From NCBI GenBank assembly GCA_033239525.1, contig BSYO01000025.1, forward strand, positions 2,142,001-2,206,000: 64,000 nucleotides of DNA. Reading direction: 5' to 3'. This document shows, in pieces, positions 34,692-47,225 of the stretch. Every line of letters starts with the position of its first letter. Positions within the stretch are counted from its first letter, which is position 1. The notes beneath the pieces are model-generated. The model was not told where the DNA came from and ran no database searches. It saw only the letters and a program-made list of their open reading frames with translations. Both the position numbers and the translations under genes were made by a program. Source of the stretch: Nepenthes gracilis (lineage: Eukaryota; Streptophyta; Magnoliopsida; Caryophyllales; Nepenthaceae).

Positions 34692-36277
34692 TTATGCGTC
34701 TTGGGATCCGAATTATTGTACAGATTAGGGAGCTCTTCAATATTTTACAACGGGTTAAATTGGAATGGGTCCGATCTTCATCATTGCAAATCTGAATATT
34801 GCACACCACAACTAATAAGCAGGATGTTAGAAAATTAGCGAGACTCCCTCCCCGGTATATCCTCCGACACTCAAATTAGAAATATTTCTCAATAAATGAA
34901 AAGATGTGAGAACCTGAGAAAAATACGTAGATGCATGTTATGGGGATTAAGTGTCGGTGGAGAACTAGGCTCCGATGGGTATGCCCAGCCACGGGATGTC
35001 TTAGAGAGATGAAAGATTGAGTTGCGTTGAATATACCTAGCCAGGGGGTGGCTTAGAAATATGGAGGATTGAGCTCCATAATGTGCGCTCGGTCAGAGGG
35101 TGTCTAGAGAGAGATGGAGAATCGGGATCTACTAGATGTGGTGTACTAGAAGTTGGTTTAGAGAGATAGAAGGATTGAGCTCTAAAGGGTGCTCGGCTAG
35201 TGGGAGGTTGGATGCGAGTCCACATTAGAGAGATGAATGATTGAGGGCTCTCTCCCTCCTACTAAGGTCTTTTGGGATGTGCTCTCCCTGCAGGCCAACT
35301 TTTTAGAGATGAAAGGTTGAGTTACCTACGAAAGTGTGCCGAAAAAGGGTTCTGCGGAGGGCTGACTCGAGATAATGACTCTCGGGGCGAGTAAAGTAGT
35401 GAAAGCCAAGTAAAGAGATGAGTGATGATCACGATTGTTAAAGAAATGATGCGACTACATTCGAAAGTTTGCACCTCCCAAACAAGGGGTGGCTAACCGA
35501 TCTTTTGGGATGAGGAGAAAAGAGATAATTCCTAGGCGGCAAGAAGAGATGAGTGATGCACTCGCTAAAAAGGTCACCCCGAAGGGGTGGCTAATCAGAG
35601 GAGAAAGAGATTCCTGGGCATTGCCGGTGAAGAGAAAGGTCACCCGTCGACCCTTTGTTGATTACAGATAGAGGGGGCTCTTTGTGTCCTACTCTACATG
35701 TTTTCTTCATCGACCACGAGTGTGAGAGTTTGGAGTTGGCACGAGGCCTACACAACCACCGATTAGGAGTGGTAATCGACACAGGATAAGGATTCACCTC
35801 TGTCGGGCGATAACTCTGACACTGATCGTTTCATGCCCTTGGTTATCTCCCTCATTTTTTATTTTTGCGAGTTTAGAGGGAGTTCTCTTCTGTGATTCTC
35901 CTTCTCGCCATTTTTTCCCTTTCCTATGGGAGAAAAGAGATATTTGTAGACGGGATCATGGGGTATGGGTTAGCTAGCCTTTCCTTCTTGAGGAGCACCA
36001 TGATTGGTGCCTCCCTTTCTGGCAAGCCCGACATGATAGGTTGTGATCACGTGGACATGTCTGCTGAGTTGGAGTTGATGAGCAGGCGATACTGGGACAT
36101 GCACTTATGGGCCGCATTTGGCGAGCAACTCTACTTGCCCACGTCTTGATGGGTGGTCCTAGGTCACGTGATCTCGGACCTTAGGCCGCAGGGGTCCTCT
36201 CCTAGGTTACAACTTTCGGACAATTCTCCTATTGTGGGCCTAGATCCTGAGTTGGCCCATGGATGATGGACTCATCA
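34692..36277 (-). repeat. 3' LTR of pol-less element (copy B, 1586 bp)
   Basis: Starts TTATGCGTCTTGG (family TGATGCGTCTTGG) and ends CTCATCA. Has 4-5 minisatellite units at about 34960-35230, and landmarks GCACACCACAACTAATAAG and TCCTCCGACACTCAAATTAG. The minus-strand TATA position (near 35945) is mutated (GATATTTGTAG on the plus strand). Confidence 0.82.
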
Positions 36278-36290
36278 CTATCCCCCAATA
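36278..36290 (-). other. polypurine tract of pol-less element
   Basis: Minus strand TATTGGGGGATAG, immediately before the LTR start TGATGAG. Confidence 0.65.
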
Positions 36291-36471
36291 CCCGATGGTT
36301 TAAAATTTTTAACCCTCGATATACTTCTAATGGGATGCCACCTGCAGGTCTGCTCGTTTTCCTTTCAAATGAATCTTGCAGACTATTGCTCTAATGGGCA
36401 GTATTTAGGGGCGATGCTCTAAACTTGCTGATTGTCTGCGACAGCACTAGCAGTCACAGTCTTCTACAATA

Positions 36472-37330
36472 ATGGCTCGCCGATCTCCTCCCCCAATTAT
36501 AAATGGAGGGGCTTCTTACGCCTTATCTCACGAATCATCTTCCCATCAGCCAAGTAATATGAGAGATCATAGCGGGTTTGAAGTATGCATTGCCATTAGT
36601 GGGATCAAAGGAAGTTCTGAGAGGTTTGAAGATGCATCTAAAGTCTGCCATGATTTTCATACTTTGTCCATCCTCATGTTGCAACATGGGTGGCCCGAGT
36701 ATGGGGTCATCGTTATCTTCTCCTCTCAGCTGGCATCGCATAGTCCTTCGCTGGGGCAGCACCAGAGAATGGCAGCTCAGCCCCGAAGGGGTGAAGGTTG
36801 CCCCTTTTGGTTCTTAAAAAGGCAAATAGCTATTCCATCAGTTGCTCACAGTGGGACATTGGTGACTACTAGGGAGAAGTCCCCGAGTCCATCTCGGATC
36901 TAGGCCGTTGTCATCGCAGGAAGTCTGGTGCAAAATCGCTGGCTTTGCAGCTATGGCCTATCTCGGTGGGAGATCTTTGGTGATTGCCTCCCTGGTGAGC
37001 GGGTGATCAGAGCCTTACTCTCGCAGGGGAGGCTTTCACATGTACTTCCTGTTTCAGTAGCTCAAGGGCGGCGGTGCATAGGAGTTACATCTTGCTAACC
37101 ATTTGGATGGTGCCGGCTCCCTGATCGGACTTCCTTTCTAAGGACAAGTGCTTGCTTACCCGCCGGGTATTCGTCTCAGTGAAGTAGGGATTCAGTAGTT
37201 AGATTGTTGTTCTATATATTTTTATTTCCTTTAGAGTTGTACGCCTGCCATGGAGCTTTGTATTTTGTAAAGAAGATTGATGAATGGAACTATCAGATAT
37301 TTTCTATCTTTATTACTTGGCTCCAATATT
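36472..37330 (+). other. possible antisense transcription unit 1
   Basis: A TATA-like TATAAAT lies at 36498-36504. Downstream frames (for example 36472-36903) are open for ~140 codons but have no known domain. The end, 37200-37310, looks like a plant 3' end: T-rich, TTTTGTAAAGAA, ATGAATGGAACT. Relative to the element this is antisense and next to the 3' LTR, where some Tat-lineage elements carry an extra antisense ORF. Inference only. Confidence 0.3.
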
Positions 37331-37537
37331 CTTATACAATGTGAATGATTGAAGTGCTTGCATTCTGTTTGGTGTTGCTTGATTTTTGATAATCTGATGG
37401 ATAAGATGGCTGGCGGCCCTGTCTTCTAGCGTTTAACCAATTGTCGCGATGCTTAGTCGGGGACACGAGCCGGAAAAATCAGCCTCGGGCCTCCTAGGGT
37501 TGCACGTCATCAGATTGTGACCTAGAATGTTGCATGA

Positions 37538-39050
37538 ATGATTGAAGTATTCGGATGTTGTCTGTCTATCTCTTGGATTTGGGTACTCTCACAAGTCGGT
37601 CTTGCTGACAATTCAGTCTTCTGGCGGTTTAACCCTCGACAACTTGTCCCATCGCTTGGTTGGGAGATCAAACCAGCCTTGAGTTTGGTCAGGCCAAGCA
37701 CTGTTGGCCTACTATCCCTAGGGAATGCTGTGCTTGAGCATCATTACCTGAAATGAACCATCGTTGCATCAATTGAGGCATTAAAGCCCATCAATTGTTA
37801 GCGGGTAGTGTGAGGAGGCACAGCGTCATTCATTATAATGGCACCAGCGAAAGGACGTGCCGCTACAAGCCAGGGTGAAGGCACGTGTCAAGACCATTAC
37901 GGGGACATGCCGCTTCAGTGTCTTTGAATGGTGTCGTTGCCAGGTCATAGTGTTGGCTATTCAAATGCTGACCCTCAACCGTTTTCTTCATCCTTTCGTC
38001 TCTGCGAACGTCTCAGCCTCAGTTTCAGCACCATTCCCTTTGGATAACTTCATCTTTCAGAATAGCTCACTGAGACGTTGATGATATTCCAACCTCGTCT
38101 GCCACATCACCAGAGGCATCATCTTCCTTTCTCTTTGAGCCTTTGGCTGAGGTGGGAGGTGAAGACGAGCGAACGATGGAGGTCGTCAGAGAAGATGGCC
38201 TAATAGGTGCAACTGCTACGAAGGAGGGGTGCCACTCGGACACCTCAAATCCTAAGCCTCATGGGGCCCTCGAAGGCTTTTCTGGCCTCGAATTTGTTGG
38301 ACCTTTTCACTAGGTTTGCTTGCTACTCTAGAAGGTAGCATAAATTTCTATAGGTATGTTTTTTCGCTGTAGCCTTTTGGTTGACGACTCTTTTATGCTT
38401 GATAGCTGAGGGGGTGCCTTGTTGGAGGGAGGAGGCTGTGCACTTGCCAGGGGATGAGAGTAGCCACCTGCTATGCACACACACCGATCGAGTTATCGAA
38501 GAGATGGAGCATCGGGTAAATGCACAATAGTGTTTGGAGCGGGCCAGTTGCCCGGACCGAGCTTTGTCCAAATCCGAGTCTAAATCACAAGAGCTCTCAG
38601 AGGCCAATGTTCGGGCTTTGAATCGGATCACTTTGCTCGAGGACTAGTTTCAGGAGAGTCGACAATGGCATGATGATCTACTGGATGTGTGCGCCTGGTT
38701 AGACGGAGAGTTGAGGACCAAGTTTCATCCTGAGGAGGTGGCCTTGATGCTGGACGAATAGTTTTGGGAGGGTATTCATTTCTATAGACGGATAGTTATT
38801 TTGGCAGCTTTGGGCTTCCCTGTTGGTTTCCTTGAGTCGAGGAACGTTGGAGCTCGACGCCGAGGCAAGCTGATAACCTTTCCGGAGCTAGGAAGTGGGC
38901 CTGAGCCATGAGCATCCGGGGGCCCCCAACCATAAGATGGCAGCTCTGCTAGGTTGTAGGCGTAGGTAGCATCTTGTAATTTTGAGGCTAATAGATACCT
39001 TCATGATGTGTATCTCAATTTTCAATGAATCAGCTAGACCGTTTTAATTA
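37538..39050 (+). pseudogene. broken antisense ORF with coiled-coil segment
   Basis: Plus strand, i.e. antisense to the element. From about 38065 to 38312 the frame without ATG reads DDIPTSSATSPEASSSFLF, then GGEDERTMEVVREDG, an acidic low-complexity linker. From about 38523 to 38763 another open stretch reads LERASCPDRALSKSESKS, QELSEANVRALNRITLLED, a stop, then HDDLLDVCAWLDGELRTKF: alternating Leu/Ala/Glu typical of a coiled coil. The unit ends with 3'-UTR-like sequence (TCTTGTAATTTTGAGG, TCAATGAATC) at 38970-39030. Resembles in style the extra ORFs of Tat-lineage elements; no specific homology claimed. Confidence 0.4.
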
Positions 39051-40059
39051 TTGTTACTGATGTTTATTATCTGCATTGAACCTCTCTACCTAATACTTTT
39101 TACACACTAGCTAAGCGCCAAGATTGCCGAGAATAGCTGCGACATAGATGCCGGGCTGTGCTCGCTCCTCGGGAGTAGGTCGTGGCACGGGTATAACCTG
39201 TTTGCTAGCTAAGCAAGGGTGCTATCGCCACCGATTTTGACTAGATGCATCTAACCGGTTGCGCTTGCTTCTACCGGATGGAGGTCGTGGCGTTGAGAAA
39301 GTGTGGTGGTCCGCTAAACCTTATGGCTATCGTTACAGGACTTTGGCATAGCTTGGGTCATCACTCGCATGTACCCTTTGACGCTTGGTCTTGTTTAGAG
39401 AACGTCGTAGCTCTCACACATCTGGTTATAACCTACCAGCCATCGTCGATTGATGATACTTTTTCTTTCGGGAGGAGGTCGTCACACGCACACTATAAAA
39501 GCCGTCAAAGGTTTTAGTGTTTATCCGCACAACGGTCACTCAATAATGGGACCGAGGTTCAATTCGACCGTGAATGGACCATTCGACCGCTCAGTAACTG
39601 GACTAAGGTTCTTTGACCGTTTAGAGGTCGAGGAGTAGGTGAGAAGTTTACCTAACTTAAGGCAGTCTAGGTCATTTGATGTTATGAGATAATATGCAAG
39701 CACTCGTATTAGCCGATTAAACAGATAAAATGACTATTTTGTTAATTAAAGCGTGGTTTAAGCAATGTGCATGATGTCTGCAAGACTTACCTATATTCGG
39801 CATGGAATTGTCGATGGTGTTTGCGGCGGATGGTGTGCTATGTCCTTGGGAGCTGTTAATCGTCCTAGGTGTGCAGCTTACATGCACCTTTTCGGAGAGT
39901 CACCAAGGCACTTTTTTCGGCGCTCTAGCCTGTGCCTTATGCTCCATGGGATTTGATTTGCCACATTGAATCGACTATATGATTTGGATGGAGGGCTTTC
40001 TTTGTCGACATTCGACCCACAGGTACCGAGCATGGACTTTGGTTGGTGGAAAGGAAGTG
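39051..40059. other. interior of pol-less element, unassigned
   Basis: GC-balanced DNA with no recognised protein motif. Contains repeated short words such as GGTCGTGGC and TTTGACCG/TTCGACCG (39170-39640) but no clear array. Confidence 0.4.
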
Positions 40060-41690
40060 TCTTCTGGCATAAAATGCCCTGGAAAGGGGGCCGAGGGTGC
40101 TGCCACCCCGTAGGGCATTCCAGCTTGCTGCCTACATCTCATGACACACTGGCAGCATCTTTTGCTGTGAAACACCGTATACGAGGGTTGAGGATTCTAC
40201 CACCCTTGAGGTCATCTCAATCTGCTTCCGATATTATGCTAGGAACTTACGAGACCCTAGGAGTACAGTGAAGTGCAAAAGTGATCCAAGTGTAGCACCA
40301 GATCGAAACTTTGGTCACGAGAACTTCAGGTGTAGTTCCCCAATGCTACGAGGAGATGGAAATGACCAAATCCCCATCTTGAACGATGACCTTACTAGGT
40401 CAACAAAGTGTCTTTTGACGCTGCGTGGAGTTCCTTCCCAAGCAAGGGTCTCCTGTCATCACAAGTGCAATGTGGACTATGCCGCTCTGGACTTTCATTC
40501 CACACTTCATGACTTGGTCGGTTTTTTGGCCGTCGGGTCCACAAGGTTATCACGCCACTGAATCCTCTATGGATGCTGGTCCGCACAAATTATTTGAGAG
40601 TTGGAGGGTGGAGCCCCAAGCATAATGCCTTTAGATGGACACACATGACTTGGAAGAGGGACGAGTGCCGCATGCTTGGGGCCAATCGCTTGTTGGCATG
40701 GTTACCTAAGGAGGGGTCATTGCCACGGTTGATCCGGTGAGTAGCGGGCCGAGCGTGTCGATCCCCCCATTGCGAGGATCATGATATCTTGCCAATCTGC
40801 GTAGGGTCAAGAATTATTACCGTATGATTGGCCTTGCCAAGCCCCCTGGTCAGGCCTCTCGTTCTAGCAAGAGAATGATAGAGTGCTTGTCGATGCTGCA
40901 TGAGTTTTTTTTTATGGATGGAAGGTAACCGGTCATTTTGAGAATAACAAAAGCATCACAGCTATAGGCTTTTACTTTATGCTCCGGGATCAGGTCGAAC
41001 CTTCTTCCGAGAATTGGCCCTATATCTCTAATCCTCCAAATATCAACGTCGTCAGGCGGATGAATTCTACCTCTGGTGGGCCGTCTCTTTCTCCGGTTGC
41101 TCCTTTGGGTGCGGACATTTGCACAATGGATGAAAGAGCCCCCATCCTCCATTCGCTCGAGCACATAGGGCCTAGGACGGTGCTGGCATGGTGCCTTGTT
41201 GGGCAGTGAGTGCATGCTCGTCAAAGGCAGGTCATGCATCGTCATGGCTACCCAGGGGGTCATTGCCATGGGAGGCAACATCTCTAGCCAATGTGTCGGT
41301 TGGAGCATGAGTATTAATTGTGCTTGCTTCATTGACCTACAACAGTAGGTGCCATGGGAGGACCTTGTTTGGCATGTAGGTAGCGTTTTCTAACATGAAA
41401 TGCCACATGTAAGGGGCTAAGGACTATGCCATCCTAGAGGGCATTTTAGCCTACTGTCTACTCCATGCTGAGGTCCCCTAAGGCTTTAGGAGCCGGAGGG
41501 TAGAGCCCCCAGTGTTGCACCTTTGGATGGGTGCAAATGATGTGAAGATGGATTGGGACAAGTCGCCTAGCGGGGCAGCAAGCTTCCCCATATCCGAGGC
41601 CAGCGTCCATCTACGCAGCTACCCATGGAGGGGTCATCACCGCGGGAGGAGACAATGTTGCTCGGTGTGCTATCTTATGCCTGTGATGAT
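40060..41690. repeat. diverged internal repeats of pol-less element
   Basis: AAATGCC..GG followed by GCCACCCCGTAGGGCATTCCAG at about 40071 recurs at about 41398 as AAATGCC and CCTAGAGGGCATTTTAG. GGAGGGTGGAGCCCC near 40602 recurs near 41499. CTACCCA.GGAGGGGTCAT.. occurs three times, at about 40702, 41244 and 41628. Spacings differ, so segments were duplicated and then deleted or shuffled. Confidence 0.6.
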
Positions 41691-41737
41691 GGCCATGTTT
41701 GCTCTTGTGTGTATGGTGGTTAGTCTTTTTAGTTATT

Positions 41738-41754
41738 CCCACAGATGGCATCAA
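41738..41754 (-). other. decayed primer-binding site of pol-less element
   Basis: Minus strand TTGATGCCATCTGTGGG adjoins the LTR end; compare the intact TTTGGCGCCGTCTGTGG at 7715-7699. Changes in the GGCGCC core would weaken tRNA pairing. Confidence 0.6.
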
Positions 41755-43169
41755 TGATACATCCTAAAATTCAGGTTATTATACAAATTAAGGAGCCACT
41801 CGATCTTTTATGGAGGGTTGAATTGAAATGGGTTAAATCTCAATCACTACGAATCTGGATCCTACAGACCACAACTAATAAATAGGAGGTTAAAAGATTG
41901 ACAAAACTCGCTCTCCAATATATCTTTCAACGTTTAAATCAGAAATTTTTCTCAATTGATGAAAGGATGTAAGGATATGAAAGAAATGTGTGGACGCATG
42001 TTATGGGGGATTGAGGGTTGATGGAAAATTAGGTTTTGATGGGTGCGCCTAACCTAGGGCAGCTTAGAGAGATGAAGGATTGAGCTCGATTGAGGTGAAC
42101 CTAGTCAAGAGGCGGCTTAGAAAGATGGAGGACTGAGTTCTACTAAGGTACACCCCGGCCAGGGGGCGGCTTAGAGAAATAGAGGATTGTGCTTCATTGG
42201 ATGTGCTCGGCAAGGGGTCGAATAGAGAAATGGAGGACTGAGCTTTGTTAGGGTGCGCTTGGCCAAAAGGTGACTTAAAAACATGGAGGATTTGGGCTCC
42301 GTTAAAGTGCGCTCAGCCAGGGGGCGACTTAGAGAGATGGAGGACTGAGCTCGACTAAAGTTTACCAGGCCAGGGAGCGGCTTAAAGATAGTAGCTCCCG
42401 TGAGGGAGCATCCGACAAGAAGAAAAGTGCAATGCACTCGCTAAAGAGTGGTTGACTATTGTGTGCACCCACGTAGGGGTGGCTAACTGGAGAAGGAAGA
42501 GATTCATGGGCGCTACCGGTGACGAGAAAGGTCACTTACCAGTCTTTTCTCGACTGTAGATGGAGGGAGCTCTCTGCACCGTACTGTACAAGTCATCTTC
42601 ACCTGCCGCACAGTGTGAGAGCTCAGAGTTGGCGCGAGGCCTACACGATCGCCAATTAAGAGTAGTAATCGGCAAGGGAGAAAGATTAGCCTCTAGCGCA
42701 AGGTTGCTCTGAGATTGATCGTCACATGCCCTTGATCATCTCCCTCATTCTCCGTTTTTGCAAGCTTGGAGAAAGTTCTCTTCTACGATTCTCCTCCCGA
42801 TTTTTTTCCTTCCCCTTTTCTACGGGGAAAGGAGGTATTTGTAGAGAAAATCATAGAGTGTGGCCAGCTGGCCTTTCCTTCTTGAGGAACACCAAGACTA
42901 ACGTCTCCTTTTCTGGCGAGCCCGACATGATAGGTTGTGATCACGCTGACATATCTACTAAGTTGGAGCCAATGAGCTGGCAATGCTGCGACGTGTTTAT
43001 GGGCCATATTCGACAAGCGGCTCTACTTGCCCATGTCTTGATGGGCGGTTCTAAGATGCCTGATCTTGAACCTTAGGCTGCGGGGGCCTTCTTTTGGGTT
43101 GCAACTTTTGGACCGTTCTCTCGTTTTGAGCTTGGATCTCGAGTCGGCCCATGGATAACATATCCATCA
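41755..43169 (-). repeat. 5' LTR of pol-less element (copy C, 1415 bp)
   Basis: Starts TGATACATCC and ends ATCCATCA. Carries seven minisatellite units at about 42010-42390 (core TTAGAGAGATGGAGGACTGAG). Landmarks ACAGACCACAACTAATAAATAG and GAGTCGGCCCATGGAT match copies A and B. Confidence 0.82.
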
Positions 43170-43559
43170 ATGTATGGTAACAAAATTATTATTAGTTATT
43201 CTATCAAAAATAATAAAATTATTAAAGTAATTATTTTTATAATATTATTTTTATAAAAATACTTTGTGTGTTGCCACACTTAAAAATTTCTACCACAGCC
43301 ACCCTCAGGTGTGTTCGTAGTTTGAATAACCAAACCATCAAAAACCCTTTTTACCCAAACTAGTTTGATGGGTTAGGTAACAACTGAAACTATAATCAAA
43401 CTATTTTGTCAAATCAAACAGTTGGTCAGTTTGAAAACATTGATTAATCAATTTTTGAATATATTATATTTTCAATAAAATTATAAAAATATAACATATA
43501 AAATTAATAGATAAAACATTCACAAATTACAAGGTCGTTGAATAATTCGGCAAGCAACT
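43170..43559. other. AT-rich spacer, nothing seen
   Basis: A/T-rich with no coding or repeat boundary recognised. Confidence 0.5.
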
Positions 43560-44496
43560 TGATGCGTCTTGAATCCAAGTCTTAGACGTGTTTGGATTCA
43601 GTTACTCCTTGGGCTTGTGTTAATGTCGAGTTTGGTCCTTGTCCTGCATGCCTTAAATCCTACACACCATAGTAGAAGATGAAAAATTAGAGAAAAATAA
43701 TAGGTCTTACTTATCGATTTATCTTTCGATATTCAAGTCAATAATCTACCTTTCAAGATGAAATAGGTAAAAACAGAGTATGCTAGAATGAATGTTGGGA
43801 AAAAAATTTGTGAGTCCAAATCGGATGTACACTGGTCATGGAATGGCTTTGGGTTGTTTTGCACTCATGGAGAATGGCTTTCCAGACTATTATGTTCGTC
43901 GAGAATGAGCAGTGGGAAGAGAATAGCGACTGATCGTTTCGAAAGCTGGATTGCTTACGCGAGTTTGAATGCCGGAGAGAGCATGTCATTGAAGTGTGTC
44001 CCCAAGACTTTTTATAGTCGTCGGACCTCGCCACCTTCCTTAGTCGGCATGGCGGGCTGTCAGCTGTTTGAGGGGATCCTTTCCCTCCACGAGAGGATGC
44101 AGACTTCATTCAAAGTTGCAACGATCTGGAGGAATGATTTTTGCTTTTGTGGGGATGTTGCACGACGTGAATACAGAAACTTCTATTATGGGTCATACGT
44201 CGATTTGAGGGCTTTCCTTCTAAGATGTGCACTGATTTGGGGGCTTTCGTTACAAAGGAGATTGCCATATAGGAAGATCCTCAGTATCACGGTCAATTAA
44301 GGCAAATGATCGTTGCGTGAGGGAAAGGGCTCGTGAGCCGATTTTGGGTTGGGTCGTGTCTGTTTCGAGCTACATTTAGCTGCTTAATAACCTTCTCCAG
44401 TCAATTGGAGCGTTAACCATCCTTTAAGTAAGTAGGTTACAATACTTTCCAAAACCGCTTGCTTATTTGGGCCGACCTACTTTTGCCATCCCATCA
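43560..44496 (-). repeat. solo LTR, TGATGC family (copy D, 937 bp)
   Basis: Starts TGATGCGTCTTGAATCC and ends CCCATCA, flanked by a perfect CAACT duplication (43555-43559, 44497-44501). Contains the family block CCTACACACCATAGTAG and TTCAAGTCAATAATCTACC but no minisatellite. A 170-codon plus-strand frame (43788-44300) falls wholly inside it and is not a gene. Confidence 0.88.
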
Positions 44497-44501
44497 CAAC
44501 T

Positions 44502-45037
44502 AATTGTCAGTAACAAAAATTTCATGTAACTGAAAAATACTCATCTTTATTCATTTTAGATGTCTTTTAAATTTTCATCCACTCAATTAATTGTGGATAT
44601 CAATAAGCTTATGTTCTTTTATCAAGCAAAGCAAATAATAAAATAAAGTCAATAACAAAAATAAGCCATTTTCAATAATTATATATATATATATTGTCAA
44701 TTTGAGTAACGATTAATTTAAAAATTAAAAGATTAAAATCAAATTAAAAACTAAATAAATAATTTATTTTGATTCAAAATTAAATCAAAAGGTTCAATTA
44801 TCTTAATGTTCAGTCCAAATTATCACCACAATAATTTTTTAACCTCCATAACCATCATCACTATGGACACTACTATACTCGATAATTTTTATCTTTTACA
44901 TATATTCACATATGAAGAATATTTTTAAAGATAAATTATAATATTTTATTTTAAAATTTATTTATTTATTTATTTAACTTACCTAACATAGCCTTAACTC
45001 GGTGTATAACTCATTTTAAATGGATCAATGAGGCTAC
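44502..45037. other. AT-rich spacer, no gene seen
   Basis: Includes a short (TA)n run near 44680. No feature recognised. Confidence 0.5.
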
Positions 45038-45227
45038 ATCTCTTAAAAAGATAAATAATATTATTTTTTAAATTTAAATAGTTTATTTTTAAATAAATAA
45101 TTATAATTTAATTATTTTTAATAATTAAAAAATAATTAAAATAATTATTAAATTATAATTATTAACTTAAAAATAAAAAATTTAAATTTAAAAATTAATT
45201 ATTATTATTTTTTATTTTTTAAGTGAT
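45038..45227. repeat. long palindromic MITE-like repeat, copy 1
   Basis: Arms of ~80 bp pair across the element: ATCTCTTAAAAAGATAAATA at the left with the reverse complement of TATTTTTTAAGTGAT at the right, and TTTAAATTTAAA, TAATTATAATTTAATTA inside both arms. Would form a near-continuous hairpin. Related copies lie at 51952-52084 and 59841-61032. Confidence 0.7.
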
Positions 45228-46804
45228 AGGACACCTCGCTCCCATTTCACATCGGTTGCATCCCCACGCAGTTTTCGTCCTCAGCCTTGGGCTAATCATG
45301 AAGCTGATCCCTCAATGGAGCAATTATTTTCACCACCAAACCCTCTTTATTTATCATTTTTATTTTATTTTAATAAAACGATGTCAACTCATATATTTAT
45401 TAATATTAATAAATTTACATAAAAATAAATTAGATAAATAAATATTATATTATACAAAAATATTATAAAAATAAATAAAAATATTGTAAATATTTTTATT
45501 TAATTAATGTTATTTTCGTGTTTATTGCCATCATGCAATCGTTATCTCTGTATATGTCCATAATAAATGTAGATTTTTTTTTTTCTCTTTTTGGGCCTGT
45601 TAGTTTGCGTATTTACAAAAGCAAATATGGTAAAATTGCAAAAAAAAAAAAAAAAAAAATCCATTTTTTATTTTTAGAATTTTTTTTTTTTTAATTCTGT
45701 TGGTCAATTTGTATTTTATATCTATTTTATTTTATAAAAAAATAGTTTTAAATTGTTTAAATTTATTTCCTTTACATCAAACTCAATAATTGTTTTATAT
45801 TAAATAAAATTGATAGTAATTAAAAATTTAAAAATATAATTTTAGAATAAAATACAAAGAACCATTGTAATCAAGATCTGTGCCTAAAAATCCTATAATT
45901 AAAATACATTCGAATAATATATTTATATATATTTATATTTATTAATAAGATCAAATAAAAATAAATATTAAGTAAATATTAAATTATTTTAAAATATTTC
46001 AATATTATCTTTTAAATATTAATATAAAATTTCTCGTTGCACACGCATACAGTATGCAGTATGCAGAACCAATAACAAGAACTTGGTGGGGTAGGGGGTC
46101 CTGTGCATGTGATCCACGTGGCAATTTTGTTACCATGTTAGCTATTTATTTTTAAATAAATAAATAAATATTATATCATCTGAAAAATTAATTAAATAAA
46201 ATTTCTAAAATATTTTACAAAAATTATATGAGTGAAGTCCCATATATTTCATAATATAATTTCTTAAAAAATAATTTATTGTATGATATTTTAAATATTA
46301 CCTAATTTAAGAATAGTTTAATATATATTTTTTTAATATTTCAATACATATTATAATATAATAATCTTAATATTATACAATAAATAATCATATTGTGGAC
46401 TCTATATGAGAAAAATATGTGTAGGCTTATGCCTATGGTATAGATATGTTTATGATTGGCCTGTGGATTGATGCTTACGATGAACAGGGACTCAATTTGA
46501 TAAGGTTTTTACCTGAATTCTACGTATTACAGATAAAAATAAAATTTTAATGATAAATATTTATCAATTTATTTTTTAATATTCAAAATAAATATTATAA
46601 TATATAAATTAAAAGGTGAGAAATATGATAAAAATATTTCTAAATGGTACCTTTGTGCCTTGAAAATTTTTAATGGAGAAGGTTAGTTGGAAAATAGACC
46701 TTCAGCCTTTTTATGTATAGATTTAAATACTATAAAATTTGTGTCCAAACAGATATTTTAAATTGTTTCCGACAAGAGCAAGTAACTAATAATTTTTTAG
46801 TTTT
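45228..46804. other. AT-rich spacer with poly-A run
   Basis: Contains an uninterrupted A-run at about 45640-45659 and GC-richer patches at 45230-45330 and 46040-46130 (tandem CAGTATG at 46050-46060). No gene recognised. Confidence 0.45.
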
Positions 46805-47004
46805 ACGTTTAGTTGGAGGGAATAGAATTTATATTCTCTTATTATTCTTTGAGAATAAATATTCTTTTATTTGATTATAATTTAACCTAAAATAAATATT
46901 CTTATGGGAATAAAAATTATCACATCTTATTAGGTAATTTTTATTCATATATATGTGAGAATAACTATTTTTATATTATGATAATAATTATAATAATAAT
47001 AATA

Positions 47005-47046
<42 letters not shown>

Positions 47047-47225
47047 TTCATATTATTTCTCATACTATTTTACAAACCAAATAATGGAATACTAATTGTC
47101 ACATTATTCTATTCCAACAATCAAATATGAAAATAATAATTCTCACTCTATTCTCATCCTATTTTATTCTCGAGAAATAACTATTTTATTCTTACCCTAT
47201 TCCATTTCAACAACCAAATATACCA
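46805..47225. repeat. MITE-like inverted-repeat element with ATT array
   Basis: Left end GTTTAGTTGGAGGGAATAG pairs imperfectly with the right end CTATTCCATTTCAACAACCA; inner stretches with GAATAA.TATTC and ATTCTCAC pair too. The centre is a (ATA/ATT)n microsatellite. Superfamily not determined. Confidence 0.5.
46979..47046. repeat. (ATA)n/(ATT)n microsatellite
   Basis: About 68 bp of trinucleotide repeat that changes phase from ATA to ATT in the middle, making a perfect hairpin centre for the surrounding palindrome. Confidence 0.9.

Larger units (their letters stand above)
34692..43169 (-). mobile_element. two-LTR, pol-less element of the TGATGC family
   Basis: Left LTR 34692-36277 and right LTR 41755-43169 are copies of the same family as 23517-25331. 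The site next to the right LTR reads, on the minus strand, GATGCCATCTGTGGGAA, a decayed Tat-type primer site (compare GGCGCCGTCTGTGG at 7712). Next to the left LTR is the purine tract TATTGGGGGATAG. The element is therefore minus-oriented and has both priming sites, but the 5.5-kb interior shows no gag, protease, RT, RNase H or integrase motif on either strand. It behaves like a large retrotransposon derivative (LARD). Target-site duplication is doubtful (ATGT at both sides). Confidence 0.78.

Noticed and set aside
36472..36903. 143-codon plus ORF as a real protein gene
   Set aside because: Open and preceded closely by a TATA-like site, but the start codon lies upstream of that TATA and no domain is visible; kept only as a possible transcription unit.
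40850..41332. 160-codon minus-strand ORF next to the primer site, considered as gag
   Set aside because: No capsid or zinc-knuckle motif; composition is Met/His/Pro-rich and it overlaps internal repeats.
43788..44300. 170-codon plus-strand ORF
   Set aside because: It lies entirely inside solo LTR copy D, which has a perfect target duplication; other copies of the LTR do not keep the frame.
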